This document shows, one piece after another, positions 35,906 to 48,394 of a DNA stretch of 64,000 nt. The translations under genes were made by a program, and so were the position numbers. The stretch's first letter is position 1. Every line of letters begins with the position of its first letter. The stretch spans positions 145,361,197 through 145,425,196 of the forward strand of contig NC_086173.1 of NCBI RefSeq assembly GCF_023053635.1. Reading direction: 5' to 3'. The stretch comes from Elgaria multicarinata webbii (taxonomy: Eukaryota; Chordata; Lepidosauria; Squamata; Anguidae). The notes below the pieces were generated by a model that was not told where the DNA came from, did no database searches, and saw only the letters and a program-made list of their open reading frames with translations.

Positions 35906-38300
35906 CGTAAGTTTAAGGAATAAGAGTTTAGGAATAAGAGGAGACAACTCCACTACCTAAAGTTTAGATTCTAAATGATTGAAAAGAAATAAAAATCTCA
36001 TTACCTTAGCAATAACGTGTATATTACTCTTTTTATATATACACAGCGATGGTCTTACTCTCATCAGGTTCTTTGCACCTGGAGCCAATTAATCCGTCAG
36101 TTTCAGTGGTATGAAATCAAGCTCCTCATTGAACTTCTCATGCTGACTTTGTGGCTTGCTGATCCATCTAGGTTTTCTTTCTAGCAACAACTGGGTCCGC
36201 TAATGTCTTAGATTTGTCAGGAAGTCCAAAGAATATTTTTCTTTTCTGACAGTGGAGCATTAAATCCTGTATCTTATCAATGCTCCTTAAAAATGTAGCT
36301 TTGGGAATAACTTCCACCTTCCTCTCTTTCGGGAGTTGGAGGGCAGGCAGCTTGTAGGCCTTAAACTGCCTCCCCCACCCACAGCAGGATTTTGGAATCT
36401 TCCTGCTTCCCCCCCCCCCCCCAGGGAGAAAGGTGTACAGGAAACAGCCGGTTTGTTGGGTGGGGCTTTGAGAGAGGGCTCTCTGGAAACACATGGGAAA
36501 GGTTTTAAGCCTGCCTTTTCCAATGCTCTGGGGGAGGGGAGGCTCTTTCAAAACTCCACCCACCAGGCAAGTGGTCCTTTCCAGACCATAAAATGCCTTC
36601 CTCTCTCCCACTCACGGTCTCCTTGTGAGGAAGAGGCAGATCCCTGGGTCTCCTTTGATGGAGGGAAGGAGGAGCCAAACAAAGCCTGGGCCTCTTGTTT
36701 TCAGGATTCCTACCACCTCTGGTTAGTAATACTTACTAATGAAAAAATGAAAAATGGGAGGATGTGAATTTGGGGAGGGGTTGTTGTTGTTAGATGCCTT
36801 TGGAAAGGTATCTCTCTGCTCTCCTTCATTTTCCGTGTGCTACTCTTCCCCTCTCTAAACCCAGCCTTCCCCAACCTGGAGCCCTCCAGATGTGTTTCCC
36901 AGCATTTCCAGCCAGGGGCTTGTAGTCCCAACAGTCAGGAGGGAACCCAGCTGGAGGAGGCTGCAAGAACCCCAAGGCTTGCCTGTCTCTCTCGTTCCTT
37001 TTCCGTAGCCACACTTCCCACTTGATGGGGATCCTCCTGGTCACTCTAGAGCCACTTTTCCCACGCCCTGGAGCCCCACTTCTCCCCCACTTTGCACCTC
37101 TCCGTTCCCTTTTCCCATTAGCTCCATTCAGCCTCATCTTGCCTCCACCCTTTGCAATCCCCTTAACCACATTTCTACTTCCAGCCCAAGGAGCCTGTCC
37201 TGGTCTTAATCCCATTTCTCTCCCCACCCCCAAACCCTGATGAGAATCCCTTCCCAGTCACCTGCCCACCTCTCTTTCCAAGGCCTGGAACCCATGTGCC
37301 CACCGTGGACCTCCCAAGCATGCTGCCTAGTTGGGTTTGTTTGTGTCTGTATGTTTTGCTCCTTAATGGACATTTTGCTTCTGCTCAGTGGATCAGGGAA
37401 AAGCGTTCTGCATGTGCTCACAATTGCCGTCTCACAAAAGCAGGGCAGATGGGAAGTGTTTGGATGGGTTTAGATGGAGTGGAACTGAGCACCAGTGTGT
37501 GTGTGGGGGGGGGATGGAGGTGGGGGGGCGGACACTAGCTAGTACTGGAGGTAGGAGGGCCATTAATATGGCCCTGGCTAGTGCTTCATATGTTTGAGAG
37601 CTCCTTACATTTGCCCATCCTCCCAACCCCCACTGCCTTTGTCATTACTAAAACACCTAAAATCAGTCCTTGATGTACCAACCCCCCACCCACCCCCAAA
37701 GCAAAAAAACAAAACAAGGCCTGTTGCCTGCAGGCTTCTAATCTAAGGCTAGGAAGAAAAGGAAGAGATCCTTTCTATGCTTTTTTTTTAAAATCCTGAC
37801 TTTTAAATTTATAATTTATATCCCTTTTTTGTATACAAAAAAAAAGGGGGGGGGAGAACAGATACAGTAAGATACTACAAAACAATTCTTTGTAAAGCAA
37901 TTCATCCAATTAACATTTTTTAAAACGGCAGCAGGTAAAACTGCTAGCAGTTTGGAAATTAAAAATGATAAAACAGCAGATCACTTTTTGTATCGTGTTG
38001 TATGTTTGTTTATTATTTTAGGTTGTCTTTTTATGGTGTTTATTCTTATTTGTATTGTGGTGATTAGGATTTCTTTGGTGGTTCCCCCCCACCCCCGTTA
38101 CATTAATTATGGTTTTCTATATTTGTGTGTCTAATTCGCTTTGAGACTGCTTTTTGCGCTGGGAAGTGCCATTTTGTTCTTTTACTATGTACGGTACCAT
38201 GTACATTGATGGTGCTATATAGATGATGATGATGGTGATGATCGCTTAAAAGCCAGATGGGGGAAAATGGTTTTGCTAAGAGTTTCGAGTATGTGTCTTT
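35906..38300. other. Presumed last intron of gene A
   Basis: Includes a half palindromic MITE (36,862-36,935), a C homopolymer (36,410-36,422), AT-rich LINE-tail-like sequence (37,780-38,030) and the signature GTACATTGATGGTGCTATAT at 38,200-38,219. No convincing KRAB-B-like exon was found, unlike in gene B. Confidence 0.4.
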
Positions 38301-38307
38301 CTTTCAG

Positions 38308-39788
38308 CTGCTGATAAATTGCTGAACAGCAATAACAACGAAGAGGAAGAGGATGATGATGATGAAGAGGAGGACGATGAAGGCCCTGAGGAGCTGCGTC
38401 CGGGCACATCTCAAAGCATCCCCAGGCGGGTCAAGCCCTTGGTACACCGGGCAGCCCCCAAGCCGCCGAAAATCACCCCGGTGGTTAAAAAGGACAAGGC
38501 CACCCAGCGCGGCCATGCGCTGAAGAAAAGCCTCGAGAGCCGGTGCTCGGATTGCACGCGGATCCTGCACACCGCCGGCCGGGGCCGCCAGCGGAGCGAG
38601 GCCAACGCCGCCCGAGAAAAGCCTTTCCAGTGCTCGGACTGTGGGAAGTGTTTCATCTGGAGCTCGCACCTGGAGCGCCACCGGAGGATGCACACGGGGG
38701 AGAAGCCCTTCAAGTGCCTCAATTGTGGGGAGGCCTACAGCCAGAACTTCCACCTCTTGCAGCACCGTTGCTCCCAGCTGATCGAGAAGCCCTTCAAGTG
38801 CGCCGAGTGCGGGAAGCGCTTTGCCCAGAGCTCCGCCCTGGAGAACCACCAGAAGGGCCACACGGCGATCAAGCGCCACAAGTGCGCCGACTGCGGCAAG
38901 TGCTTCATCTGGGCGTCCCACCTGGAGAGGCACCGGCGGGTCCACACTGGGGAGCGGCCGTTCAAGTGCCCCGAGTGCGGGGAGACCTACAGCCAGAGCG
39001 CCCACCTGGCCAAGCATCGGCGCAACCACATGGGCGAGCGGCCTTACAACTGCCCGGCCTGCTGGAGGAGCTTCGCTCAGATTGCCGAGCTGGAGGAGCA
39101 CAAGAAGACCCACCTGGGCTGCGAGGACTGCGGCAAGGTCTTCCGGAGCCGGCAGACGCTGATGCGCCACCAGCGAGGGCACCGCCGCGAGCGCACCCAC
39201 CTCTGCGAGGAGTGCGGGAAGGGCTTTGTGTGGGCCTCCCACCTGGAGCGCCACCGCCGGGTGCACACTGGCGAGCGCCCCTTCCCTTGCCCCACTTGCG
39301 GGGAGAAGTTTGCCCAGAAGGTCCACCTCCTCCAGCACAACAAGACCCACTCTCACACGCGGCCCTACAAGTGCGGGGACTGCGACAAGCGCTTCGGGGA
39401 CAGTTCGGCCTTCCTGGCCCACCAGCGGGGCCACGCCATGGAGAAGAACCACAAGTGCCAGTATTGCGGCAAGAGCTTTGCCTGGAGCTCCCACCTGGAG
39501 AGGCATCAGAGGATCCACACGGGGGAGAAACCCTACAAATGCCCCCACTGCCCGGAGCACTTTAGCCAGACGTCCCAGCTCTTCAAGCATCAGCGTAGCC
39601 ACCTGGGCAAGAGGCCCTACAAGTGCAGCGAGTGCGGCCGCAGCTTCGGCACCACCCTGGAAGTCATTATCCACCAGCGAACCCACTTTGGGACCAAGCC
39701 CTACCGGTGCTCCAATTGCGGGAAGGGGTTCACCCGCCGGGCCAACCTGCTGAAGCACCAGCGGTGCCACGCCAAGGAGAGCCCATAA
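38308..39788 (+). CDS. Zinc-finger gene A: acidic linker and 14 C2H2 fingers
   Basis: The last coding exon of a 522-residue predicted KRAB zinc-finger protein, a sequence-specific nuclear DNA-binding repressor by family knowledge. The acceptor TTTCTTTCAG|CTG at 38,307 joins phase 1 to the KRAB exon (29,738), giving LMSL-A-ADKLLNSNNN. A run of 14 Glu/Asp follows (about residues 41-54). Fingers start at about residue 136 with FQCSDCGKCF and continue to the end at the TAA. I count 14 fingers. Finger 2 (CLNCGEAYS...HRCSQL) lacks its last His and finger 6 has Trp in place of Gly (CPACWRSF). Fingers 1, 4, 8 and 11 share the helix W(S/A)SHLER, indicating internal duplication of 3-4-finger blocks. 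Codons are GC-rich, unlike the flanks. Gene B lies tail to tail downstream. Confidence 0.93.
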
Positions 39789-42110
39789 GGCAACGCGACT
39801 CGATGGGCCAGCGGTGGGAGAGGGATCATGTCCTTCTGCATTCAGCAATCTGCAGATCCACACAAGAGAAGCCCTTCTGTACGTTCTGATGACGGGGAAA
39901 CTCCCGTGCTTACACAGCTCTTGCAATGGCACCCGCTGATCTCTACACAGTTGAGGAATATTTCAGAAAACGCACAGTAGAAACGAGAAGCTCGTAGAAA
40001 AGCCTTGATGGAGTGGAGTAGCCGACGTTGGATTTTGGGGGGTTGGGGTGGGGTGGGCGAAAAGACCTGTCGAGGTACAAAAATAAAAAAAAACGAATAG
40101 CAACCCTGTCTGCATTGGGAATTGAACGTGATATAGAATCCATATGGATGTCTTACTCACCTTTGTTTGACACTGTGTACATATACCCCAAACAAGAAAA
40201 GCTTTACTGACTGTTCATCCTTATATTATGCATCAGAAACCTTACCTGGGATAGACCCAACTCCCTTCTCTACCCCCCACCCCCATAATTTCAAACTCTG
40301 GATAACAAAGCTTTAAGAATCGCTGAGGACTGACCTCCAGACCTTAAATGCCTGACTGAGACGGACTTGGACTTCACTATCCATTAGGGAATCTGCATGG
40401 GGGAGGGGATGAAAATGGCAACTTTTGCAAGCCTCCTTCATGTGGGGGGAAAAGCTTTACTGACTTACCCAACTCAAAGAATCTAAATGTCAGAGGCCCA
40501 GTGAATAATGCCCTTGTGCAAGGCTGGTCAGTTGCATTTAGCGAAATTAGCTGATACATTAGTACCTGAGTATCCAGAGACCGTCTGAGGTCAGACTACA
40601 GCTTTGGCTGGATCACACTGTGTGGCTTCATCAGCAGTTTCTACTCAGATGAGGAGCTCGGCTTGGTTTCTTCTTTTTCCTGGAATCCCAGCCACGCAGT
40701 TTCCGCTTGCCAAGCTGGTCGTGGGGAGAGGACATCCTCCAAAGTCTGAAATTCCTGGTGGTTTCTTCACCATGAACTAGAAAGAACTGAGAAGATGAAG
40801 ATGCTCAGCCCTCATTTCGAAACTTGGAGAAGGGGGGATCATTGGGTTTAGCCACGGTTCAGCTGGATGGGCCTGTTTCTGGTGCTCTTATCCCTTGGGG
40901 TTCTTGGTAGTTTGGTCCCAGGCATTGACGCGCGGAGATCTGGCCACTGAAATGACAGTGGAGAAAGCCGCCCGAGGTTAGGGAAGTAGATGCCAAAGGG
41001 TGCAACATAGTGAGGGGTAGAAAACCGTATGAGGCTCACAGAGGATTTGGCTTTGGGGCTGAGGAATGAGCTTGCTAGGGTGGCATATGGGTGATCTGAT
41101 GGATTCAGGATTTGGTTTCAGGGTCATCACCGGCCTCTGCTTCTTGTGGGGAGCTGGCCTTATGCATCAGTCCAATATCAACCTGCTGTAAGTCAGTGTG
41201 GTGGTGGAAGGGGGTGGGGGTGGGGGTAGGGGGAGAGAAAGAGAGGTCTTGCTGAAGACTTGGAGCAGTTCCACAGTGGATTGGAAGATCTTGCTTATGA
41301 AGTTGGGTGAGTTACTATTACTGGCTGAGGCTGTGAGCAACAAAACTCTGTACTTCAAGAGGAGTAACTGGACTTGTTGTGGGGGAGCGTTGCTGGAATA
41401 GAATCCATCCCCATGCTATGATGGGCTGCGAAGTGGGGCTGTGATTTCCCAGGAATATGGGAGTGAGTGGAGGGGAGAAGGATTTCTTTCCCCCAGTCCT
41501 GAGCTTGTGAACTCGCTTTGACCTGGCCATTGCGCTTCCTCTCAAATACTGCTCTCCCAACACCTACCTCAGGCTGAAAGAGTCCACCTTTCTCCCCCCC
41601 GCTCACCTTTTTTGATGTTCTTAAGCCAGAGATGTGCCGTGATGGAACAGAAGCCTTGACCGGGATGGGAGAGACCACGAGGCCTCTGTAAACATACTGT
41701 GATGCTGCACGCAAGGGGTCGAATGCTACGGCTAGCGAGTGGATTGCTGTGGACAGAGGAGGCCCCGTGTCCTCAGAGGAGGCCCCTGCTTCGATTACTG
41801 TACCCTGGTCTCTTGTCTTACTGGCCTGTGCTTTCCTGCCCGCTCCCCCCCCCCTCTGTTTTGGCCCTTCTCCATTGGAGGTTTTATTTACTTTATTGCT
41901 TTTGGGGGGTATCTGTTTGCCACAATGTGCTACTGTTGATTCCCCCCCATTTCCCTCTTTTGTTTCGTTTTCATCCAAAGCAAGCAAGCGTCTTTCTGTT
42001 TAGGGCCCCTTTCCCCCACCCCCAAATGACTTATAGAGGGGGAAAAAAGTTTCTGAGCTCTGATTTCTTTGTTGTTGGTTAGGAGTAATAAAGGTAAAAC
42101 AAATGGTAGC
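39789..42110 (+). other. Probable long 3' UTR of gene A
   Basis: A repeat-poor stretch follows the stop. AATAAA occurs at 40,082-40,087 (within an A-rich run) and at 42,087-42,092. The latter is followed by a GT-rich sequence (GGTTTGTCTGATGTGCGTTG) just before a cluster of MITEs begins, so it is the better candidate for the mRNA end. Inference only. Confidence 0.4.
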
Positions 42111-42164
42111 TCATGCAAGTCTGGTTTGTCTGATGTGCGTTGTAATCCTGGGCCTGTTTGCGTA

Positions 42165-43030
42165 GATCAGGGCCCCTTGAGAAATTTTGTATTACAACTC
42201 TCAGGATCCCTTCTGGCCATTGGCCATGCTGGTTGGGGCTGATGGGAGTTATAGTCCAAAACATCCAGATGGCAGCAGGTTCCTTACTCCTGGTATAGAT
42301 TCAGCAAGTTGTGCTGAAGCACTTTCCCCAAGGCGAAAGGTTAAAGCAGGGGTGGAGAACACTGTAGCCTTCAAGAGGGCTTTAGACTCCAGCTCCTATC
42401 ATCCCAGGCCATTGGCCATGCTGGCTGGGGATGATGGGAGTTGGAATCCATCAACATCTGAAGGGCCACAGGTTCCCTGCCTCTGGGCTAAAGCATTGGC
42501 CTTCAGTGGGTGGAGCACAAGCTACCATTGGGGCGTGGCATGTGTTGAAACGTCCCGCCATGCAGAGATGAAACAGATTGGATCCCAGCATGGCTGAAGA
42601 TGGATTCCAGGTTGAACAAGTTGAAGACTGCTGGTCTTTTTGAGTATTTTTAGACTAGAGGAAATACAACTAACTGGGACCATGATATGAAGTTTATAAT
42701 ATGCAGTGCGGATAAAGTAGAGGCTAAGAAAGAAAGAAAGAAAGAAAGAAAGGACACAAAAACACGTTAGCAAGAGTGGGCAACTTGTGGCCTTCCCAAT
42801 TTTTTGACCTACAACTCCCATCAAACCTAGTAATCACAGCAAACGGTGAGGGATTATGGGAGCTGTACGTCAGTCTGGAGGGCCACACGTTGCCCAGCAC
42901 AGCAGCCTTCCACAACCAGGCATCCTCCAAATGTGTTGGACTACAACTCCATTATTCCCATGCCATGCTGGCTGGAGATGATGGGGGCCGTAGTCCAACA
43001 CATCTGGAATTCACCTGTTTTGGGAAGGCT
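42165..43030. repeat. Cluster of palindromic MITE-like copies and (AAAG)n
   Basis: Four copies sit nearly end to end: about 42,165-42,280; 42,345-42,488 (CAGGGGTGGAGAAC end); 42,770-42,900; and 42,900-43,028. Each has the facing AACTCCCATCA / GATGATGGGAG type core. An AAAG tetranucleotide run is at 42,726-42,752. Confidence 0.7.
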
Positions 43031-43054
43031 AAATTAGGTTGTGTCGCCCAGTGA

Positions 43055-43345
43055 AATCATTGGTCATTGGATTTAAGACAGATTTAAAAATCCCTCTTCA
43101 TGCATTGAAATTCACTTCTATGAAGTGTGATGATGGCACTGCCAGCTTTGGGGCCTTAAAAGGGGGTTGAAGGATGGATGTGGTGGCAGCTACTTTGTCA
43201 TAGGGGTTAGATCTTGCTGTGTGTGTGGGTTGCCTCCATGCCATGCTTCTGAGTTTCCCAAAAGCCTCTGCTTGGCCACAGTGGGGATTGGGAAGATGGA
43301 CTAGGTGGAACTGGTAAGAGCCCTGCTGGATCAGAGGTTGCATAC
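43055..43345 (+). repeat. LINE-like 3' repeat fragment
   Basis: GATTTAAGACAGATTTAAAA, GAAGTGTGATGATGGCACTG, GACTAGGTGGAACTGG and CCTGCTGGATCAGAGG follow the order of the 16.9-kb copy. Confidence 0.5.
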
Positions 43346-43919
43346 GGGGTTAGCAATTTTTTAACACAGTGGGGGGAGAGGTTTCATTTCCCCTGCCAAA
43401 TTCCAACCCCCATCCTGTTCCCCATCTTTTGGAAGGCATCTTCAACTTTGTGGCTCTGCCCCTGGGGAGAAAACCTGGCTCTTGCTCTCCTCCACCCACT
43501 CCTGATGAAAAGGTTGGGCCATGCTTTGCAAAAGAGGAGGCTCCCTCAGCACTGTTTTTAAAAACGGGTGTGGGGGATGAGCCCTCATGGCCATGCTGGC
43601 TGGGGATGATGGAAGTTGTACACACCCCTGGGAGTACGCTGGAAGCAGGAGGCAGAAGTGTGTGTATGCAAGCAATTTCCAAACCCAATCTATCCTTCAA
43701 AAGGGCCACATTTATTCTGGAGTAAGATGCATTGAGTTCAATAGGATTAGCTTCCAAACTGACGTACTGAGCATTCAAGCCTTGCTGCAATCATCATCAA
43801 CAAAAATCAACACCTCTGGATTTGTTCAGTTGTCGTAGCGGTGCCAGTGCTTGTCAAGATGCAACACAGCCATTTTTTATTATTTTGTGATCTCCTCTGT
43901 CTCCCCCACCCCTTCAGCA

Positions 43920-44235
43920 TTCCTGGTTCCCCTTTAGCTTAGCTGCAACCTTCACAGAGAGGGGTGGGGGTGGGGGTGATTTTGACTAGCGAGATGATCT
44001 TGTTCCCTGCTGTAATGCAAACTAGGTTGGTTTGGAATGGGCAATTAAGAGCCCTTAGCATGACAAAAGGCTGGCTCCTTCTGGGGATGAAAAGCGCTCC
44101 ATCTGGTTAGCTGATAGGGAGCCACACAGCTGCCTGAATCTTCTTGGGTTTCCTGGGGGGGGCGGGGCTACAGGCGATGAGTGCCTGCCCTACAACCCTT
44201 CCCATTACACCGGTGTCTGGGAAAGGTTGGCCTTC
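43920..44235 (+). repeat. Unclassified repeat, partner of 59.2 kb
   Basis: GAATGGGCAATTAAGAGCCC and CACACAGCTGCCTGAATCTT correspond in order to GAATGGGTAATTAAGACCC and AACACAGCTGCCTGCATTTT at 59,285-59,385, with similar GGGTGGGGGTGG upstream. Confidence 0.5.
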
Positions 44236-44651
44236 TTCATCCTTTATTCTTGCCATCCTGCTAGATGGTAGAGCAAGATCACTTTGGGAACAGGATATCC
44301 CCTTTACCTGTAGCTGAAGCAAAATGCTGCCCAATACTATTTGCTTTGATGGAAAGGCTAGCTGTCGATAAATGCAGCCTTCTGCAGTTCCAGTCGGACT
44401 CCCAACTTTCATCATCCTCAGCTAAGGTAATCTGGAGAGACACCAGGTTGGGGAAATGGATAATAAATATGCAAAGCTGGTAAACTGCAGGACTCCACAT
44501 TCTATAATGCTACTTGTCCTTGGTTCATACATTGCCTGTATTTTCTCTTTCCAACGCAAGCTCATGCCAAGGGGTTGGATCCTTGATCTGCCTTCTGCAA
44601 GAGTAAGGGCTTCACTTAAAGTTTGGAGGATCCCTCATCTACACCACTCCA

Positions 44652-45450
44652 TTCATAGAATCATAGAATAGCAGAGTTGGAAGGGGCCTACAAGGCCATC
44701 GAGTCCAACCCCCTGCTCACTGCAGGAATCCACCCTAAAGCATCCCCGACAGATGCTTGTCCAGCTGCCGCTTGAAGGCCTCTAGTGTGGGAGAGCCCAC
44801 AACCTCCCTAGGTAACTGATTCCATTGTCGCACTGCTCTAACAGTCAGGAAGTTTTTCCTGATGTCCAGCTGGAATCTGGCTTCCTTTAACTTGAGTCCA
44901 TTATTCCGTGTCCTGCACTCTGGGAGGATCGAGAAGAGATCCTGGCCCTCCTCTGTGTGACAACCTTAAGTATTTGAAGAGTGCTATCATGTCTCCCCTC
45001 AATCTTCTCTTCTCCAGGCTAAACATGCCCAGTTCTTTCAGTCTCTCTTCATAGGGCTTTGTTTCCAGACCCCTGATCATCCTGGTTGCCCTCCTCTGAA
45101 CACGCTCCAGCTTGTCTGCGTCCTTCTTGAATTGTGGAGCCCAGAACTGGACGCAATACTCTAGATGAGGCCTAACCAGGGCCGAATAGAGAGGAACCAG
45201 TACCTCACGTGATTTGGAAGCTATACTTCTATTAATGCAGCCCAAAATAGCATTGGCCTTTTTTGCAGCCATATCGCACTGTTGGCTCATATTCAGCTTG
45301 CGATCTACAACAATTCCAAGATCTTTCTCGTTTGTAGTATTGCTGAGCCAAGTATCCCCCATCTTGTAACTGTGCCTTTGGTTTCTATTTCCTAAATGTA
45401 GAACTTGGCATTTATCCCTATTAAATTTCATCCTGTTGTTTTCAGCAGGG
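44652..45450 (-). mobile_element. CR1 LINE 3' fragment
   Basis: The minus strand encodes [20 protein letters not shown] through [20 protein letters not shown] and [20 protein letters not shown] frame break near 44,965 comes before the last stretch. It ends in TAGAATCATAGAATAGCAGA at 44,652. 5'-truncated. Confidence 0.93.
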
Positions 45451-45454
45451 CCTC

Positions 45455-45770
45455 TCCACTCTCTGGGCCAGTTCCCACAATTGCTGCAGCCCACCGTGGT
45501 GCTGGCAGCCAGTTTGAATATTCAAGCAGGTCTTGTCCAAACCAGGCAAGGGTGGGTTGTTGGTGTGGTTAACAAACCACTTGCAAATCTATAGGCTGTT
45601 TAAAGATTGTAGGTGGTTTGTTGACCATGCCAAAACCCACCTTTGCTGGGTTTGGATAACAGTGACTGGTTCAGACAGCACAATAAGCCGCAACAACCAT
45701 CCACCATGGCTTGAATATTCAAAATGGCCACCTGCACACGCCACAACAGTGATGGTGTGAGCCAGGCCTC
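45455..45770. repeat. Palindromic/TIR repeat
   Basis: GTTCAGACAGCACAATAAGC, TGAATATTCAAAATGGCCAC and CAGCCCACCGTGGTGCTGGC occur in the style of the other TIR elements. It adjoins the 5' end of the CR1 copy. Confidence 0.45.
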
Positions 45771-48390
45771 TGCGTACCATTTTCACGGTTACCCTAGCAG
45801 GAAAAAACCACTTCCACCAGTGCAATTGATATATCTTAAATCTGGATCCAACCCACAGAGTGCTTGTTCCCAGATACATATGGACAAAAACTATGTGAAT
45901 GGGTGATACTGATCGATTGCTAGCCACTAACAAATCATGGAACTTTGAAGTTTTTAGATTTGCATGGTAACAAATGACAGTAGTAGACCTGTGTATAGAT
46001 GGAATCCCCAAAGGAAACAAGTACTGAACATTTTGTTCCAGCAACCCAAAACCACTACTGCAATCAAAATAAATTCTGTAAATCACACACACATTGTCAT
46101 GCACACATATCAATTCATTCTGCTTCCAAGATTCAGACTTAACAAATCTTGGCAAGAGAATGATAAAGGAAACCGGAAACAGGAAAGGCCTTGGAACAGA
46201 TAAGCAGGTTCAACCAGGGATGACTGGGTAGTTTGTGGGGAAATGGTAACCAGGGCCATGCACACGCTGCGCTTCGAAAAGAAACAACAAACGAAAAAAA
46301 AAGTCAGCCTTAAAAAATGGTTTTGCATCAAGGTCAACCACACTGTTGCCAAGAACAGCTGAATTCTGTGATATGTGCAAAGTGCATGTTGAGGGCTGTC
46401 AATGGGTCAGATGAGTCAGCTAAGGTTTGTCATTGACTAAAAATGGTTTTTTAAAATACAAGTACTTATAAAAACTGCAGGTGGCAAGCTCTGTTAGAGG
46501 AGGCATTCCCTCCTGTGTGTGAGAGAGAAGTGGCAGGGGAAAATACCTCTTCTAAATTGGTGCCTGCTGTGACTTAATCGGAGAGAGTGAGCAGAAGATA
46601 AGATTTACTGGTAGAGCTCTGGATTTTGCAATAAATTGAGGCGTGGGAGGGGAAGAGGAGGTCTGATTCTCAATTACTTAACAATGACAGAAACAAAATG
46701 ACACCCGCCAACCTCTCATAGTGCTAAAATCAAGATAATCGGGAGTGCATTTTTGTGTAGAAGAACTCAATACAGGTGCACAAATTTCCTGGGTTCAGAA
46801 TCCTTTAATTCTGAGCAAGTGTCATTTGTACCAGGCTCCAGTTCATGAATCTCTGTGTTCTAGTAAAGAAACAAAGTAGATCCCTAAAGCCCCAAATCTG
46901 CCCATCCTGTGTTCTCTAAAAACAACTAAGGATGCGTTTCTTTAGAACTGTTTTTTCTCATATGCAGATTTGTTGATGCAGATTGACAAAACTCCTAGGA
47001 TTATGATCATTTAAACTTCATGGCAGCCCTTGTGTCTTCTGTATAATATGCTTCTTTTAGTTGTAGGGAAGAGTGCAGCGGTTTCCACAGCCCTTAAGTC
47101 ATACCTCCTGACCCTCAGAGATGTTCATGAAGACCTCTACCACACCCTACTATTGCACCTTAAGGACTAGTACGTTTGCTTGTTTTAAAATAAAGGTTGA
47201 GTTTCCACATCCAAACCAACACATTTTGGACATGGGAGGAATACACACAGCTCCAATTACAAAGAGCAATTCAGGGATATAATGTCTTCTTTGTCCCCAT
47301 CATTGGAGCACCCAGTCCTTCTCACAATCCTGAGCCTGTTCACACATTTTCCAAGGATTTCTCTGTCACCAAGAGGACTAGAAACTTGCTCCTGAAACAT
47401 TAAAAACAGCAGGGCGTCTCAGGATGCAGAACACACCCATACTCATCCATCTTATTTATTATTACCTAGTCATTCAAAACATTTGTGTGTATATCCATTT
47501 GCAGGAGTCCTCCCACGTCTGGGGATTTCAAAAAGTAGACAAAAGCACTCTCCATCCATTCCTGATTCTGGGAACAACAGTTTGTTCAAAGTGTATTCCA
47601 AGGTTGCTGCTTTTGGAAGCCTTGCATGGAACTAAAATTACCATGGCTGAGTCATGGTTTAAGAAGCTGCCTCTGAGGTGTATCTGTCTGTGGCTCCACC
47701 CAATTGTGCTATTTGAACAAGATTCGTCTCTTCATGGACCGCACACTGTCCCTGTGGTCCAAAGGAATCTGATCCAGGACTTGGTGTCCCTGTGGTCCAA
47801 AGGAATCCGATCCAGGACTTGGTCTCTAGAGCCTGCAACTTATTCAGTGACGTCTCTCAGCTGCAGTTCTGTAAAGCAGAAGTAATATCAACCTACCTCA
47901 CTGTTGTGGTGGGACGGAAGTTATTAAAAGAGACAAGGAAGGAAGGAGGAACACATTTTTACAGAGATACTCGTCACAATCTCACCATCCATTTGGTCCC
48001 TTCTGCCTACACATCCCCAGCACCACACACCTCTCTGGGGAGGCGGGTGCTTTCTCTCTCCCAGGCAGCCCAAATCACTCAGTGACAAGATCACCGTTTC
48101 CCCCCAGTGGGAGCAGGAAAGAGCAGCTGCGTGGAAGAACACCAGAGGAAGGACACCGCAGGGCCAGCTCAATAACATACTCATATTATTTTCCCCACTG
48201 CATTCTCCTGTAACATGGCTTCTTGGCTCTCTTGCTTGAATTATTCATGCTGCACGCTGGTTGAGGCTTAATCTGGGGGAGGGGGAGGGGATTGATCTGG
48301 AAGTCAGACTTGGATGAGTTTCTAGTCCCTTCCGAATCTAGGATTTTGTGACGTGGTCAAACCCTCCACATTCAGAACCTACCCTTGCAA
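45771..48390. other. Intergenic, no gene recognised
   Basis: Between the tail ends of genes A and B. Holds a 38-bp tandem duplication (47,748-47,823). No open frame resembles a known protein. Confidence 0.4.
47748..47823. repeat. 38-bp tandem duplication
   Basis: GTCCCTGTGGTCCAAAGGAA ... CAGGACTTGGT occurs twice back to back, with one base different. Confidence 0.97.
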
Positions 48391-48394
48391 TGCC

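Noticed and set aside
36600-36700. Possible KRAB-B remnant (EEEADPWVSFDGGKEEP) in gene A's intron
   Set aside because: Resembles only the ERGEEPWV stretch, with no FPxPKP core and no convincing splice sites.
38629-39776. CRISPR-like regular repeats
   Set aside because: The 84-bp period is the C2H2 finger unit, translated in frame.
38304-39932. 542-codon open frame antisense to gene A's finger exon
   Set aside because: A mirror of the finger codons. It has no domain of its own, and regular spacing follows the 84-bp finger period.
40082-40087. AATAAA as gene A's main poly(A) site
   Set aside because: Lies in an A-rich run without a GT-rich downstream element. The site at 42,087 fits better, though neither is proven.
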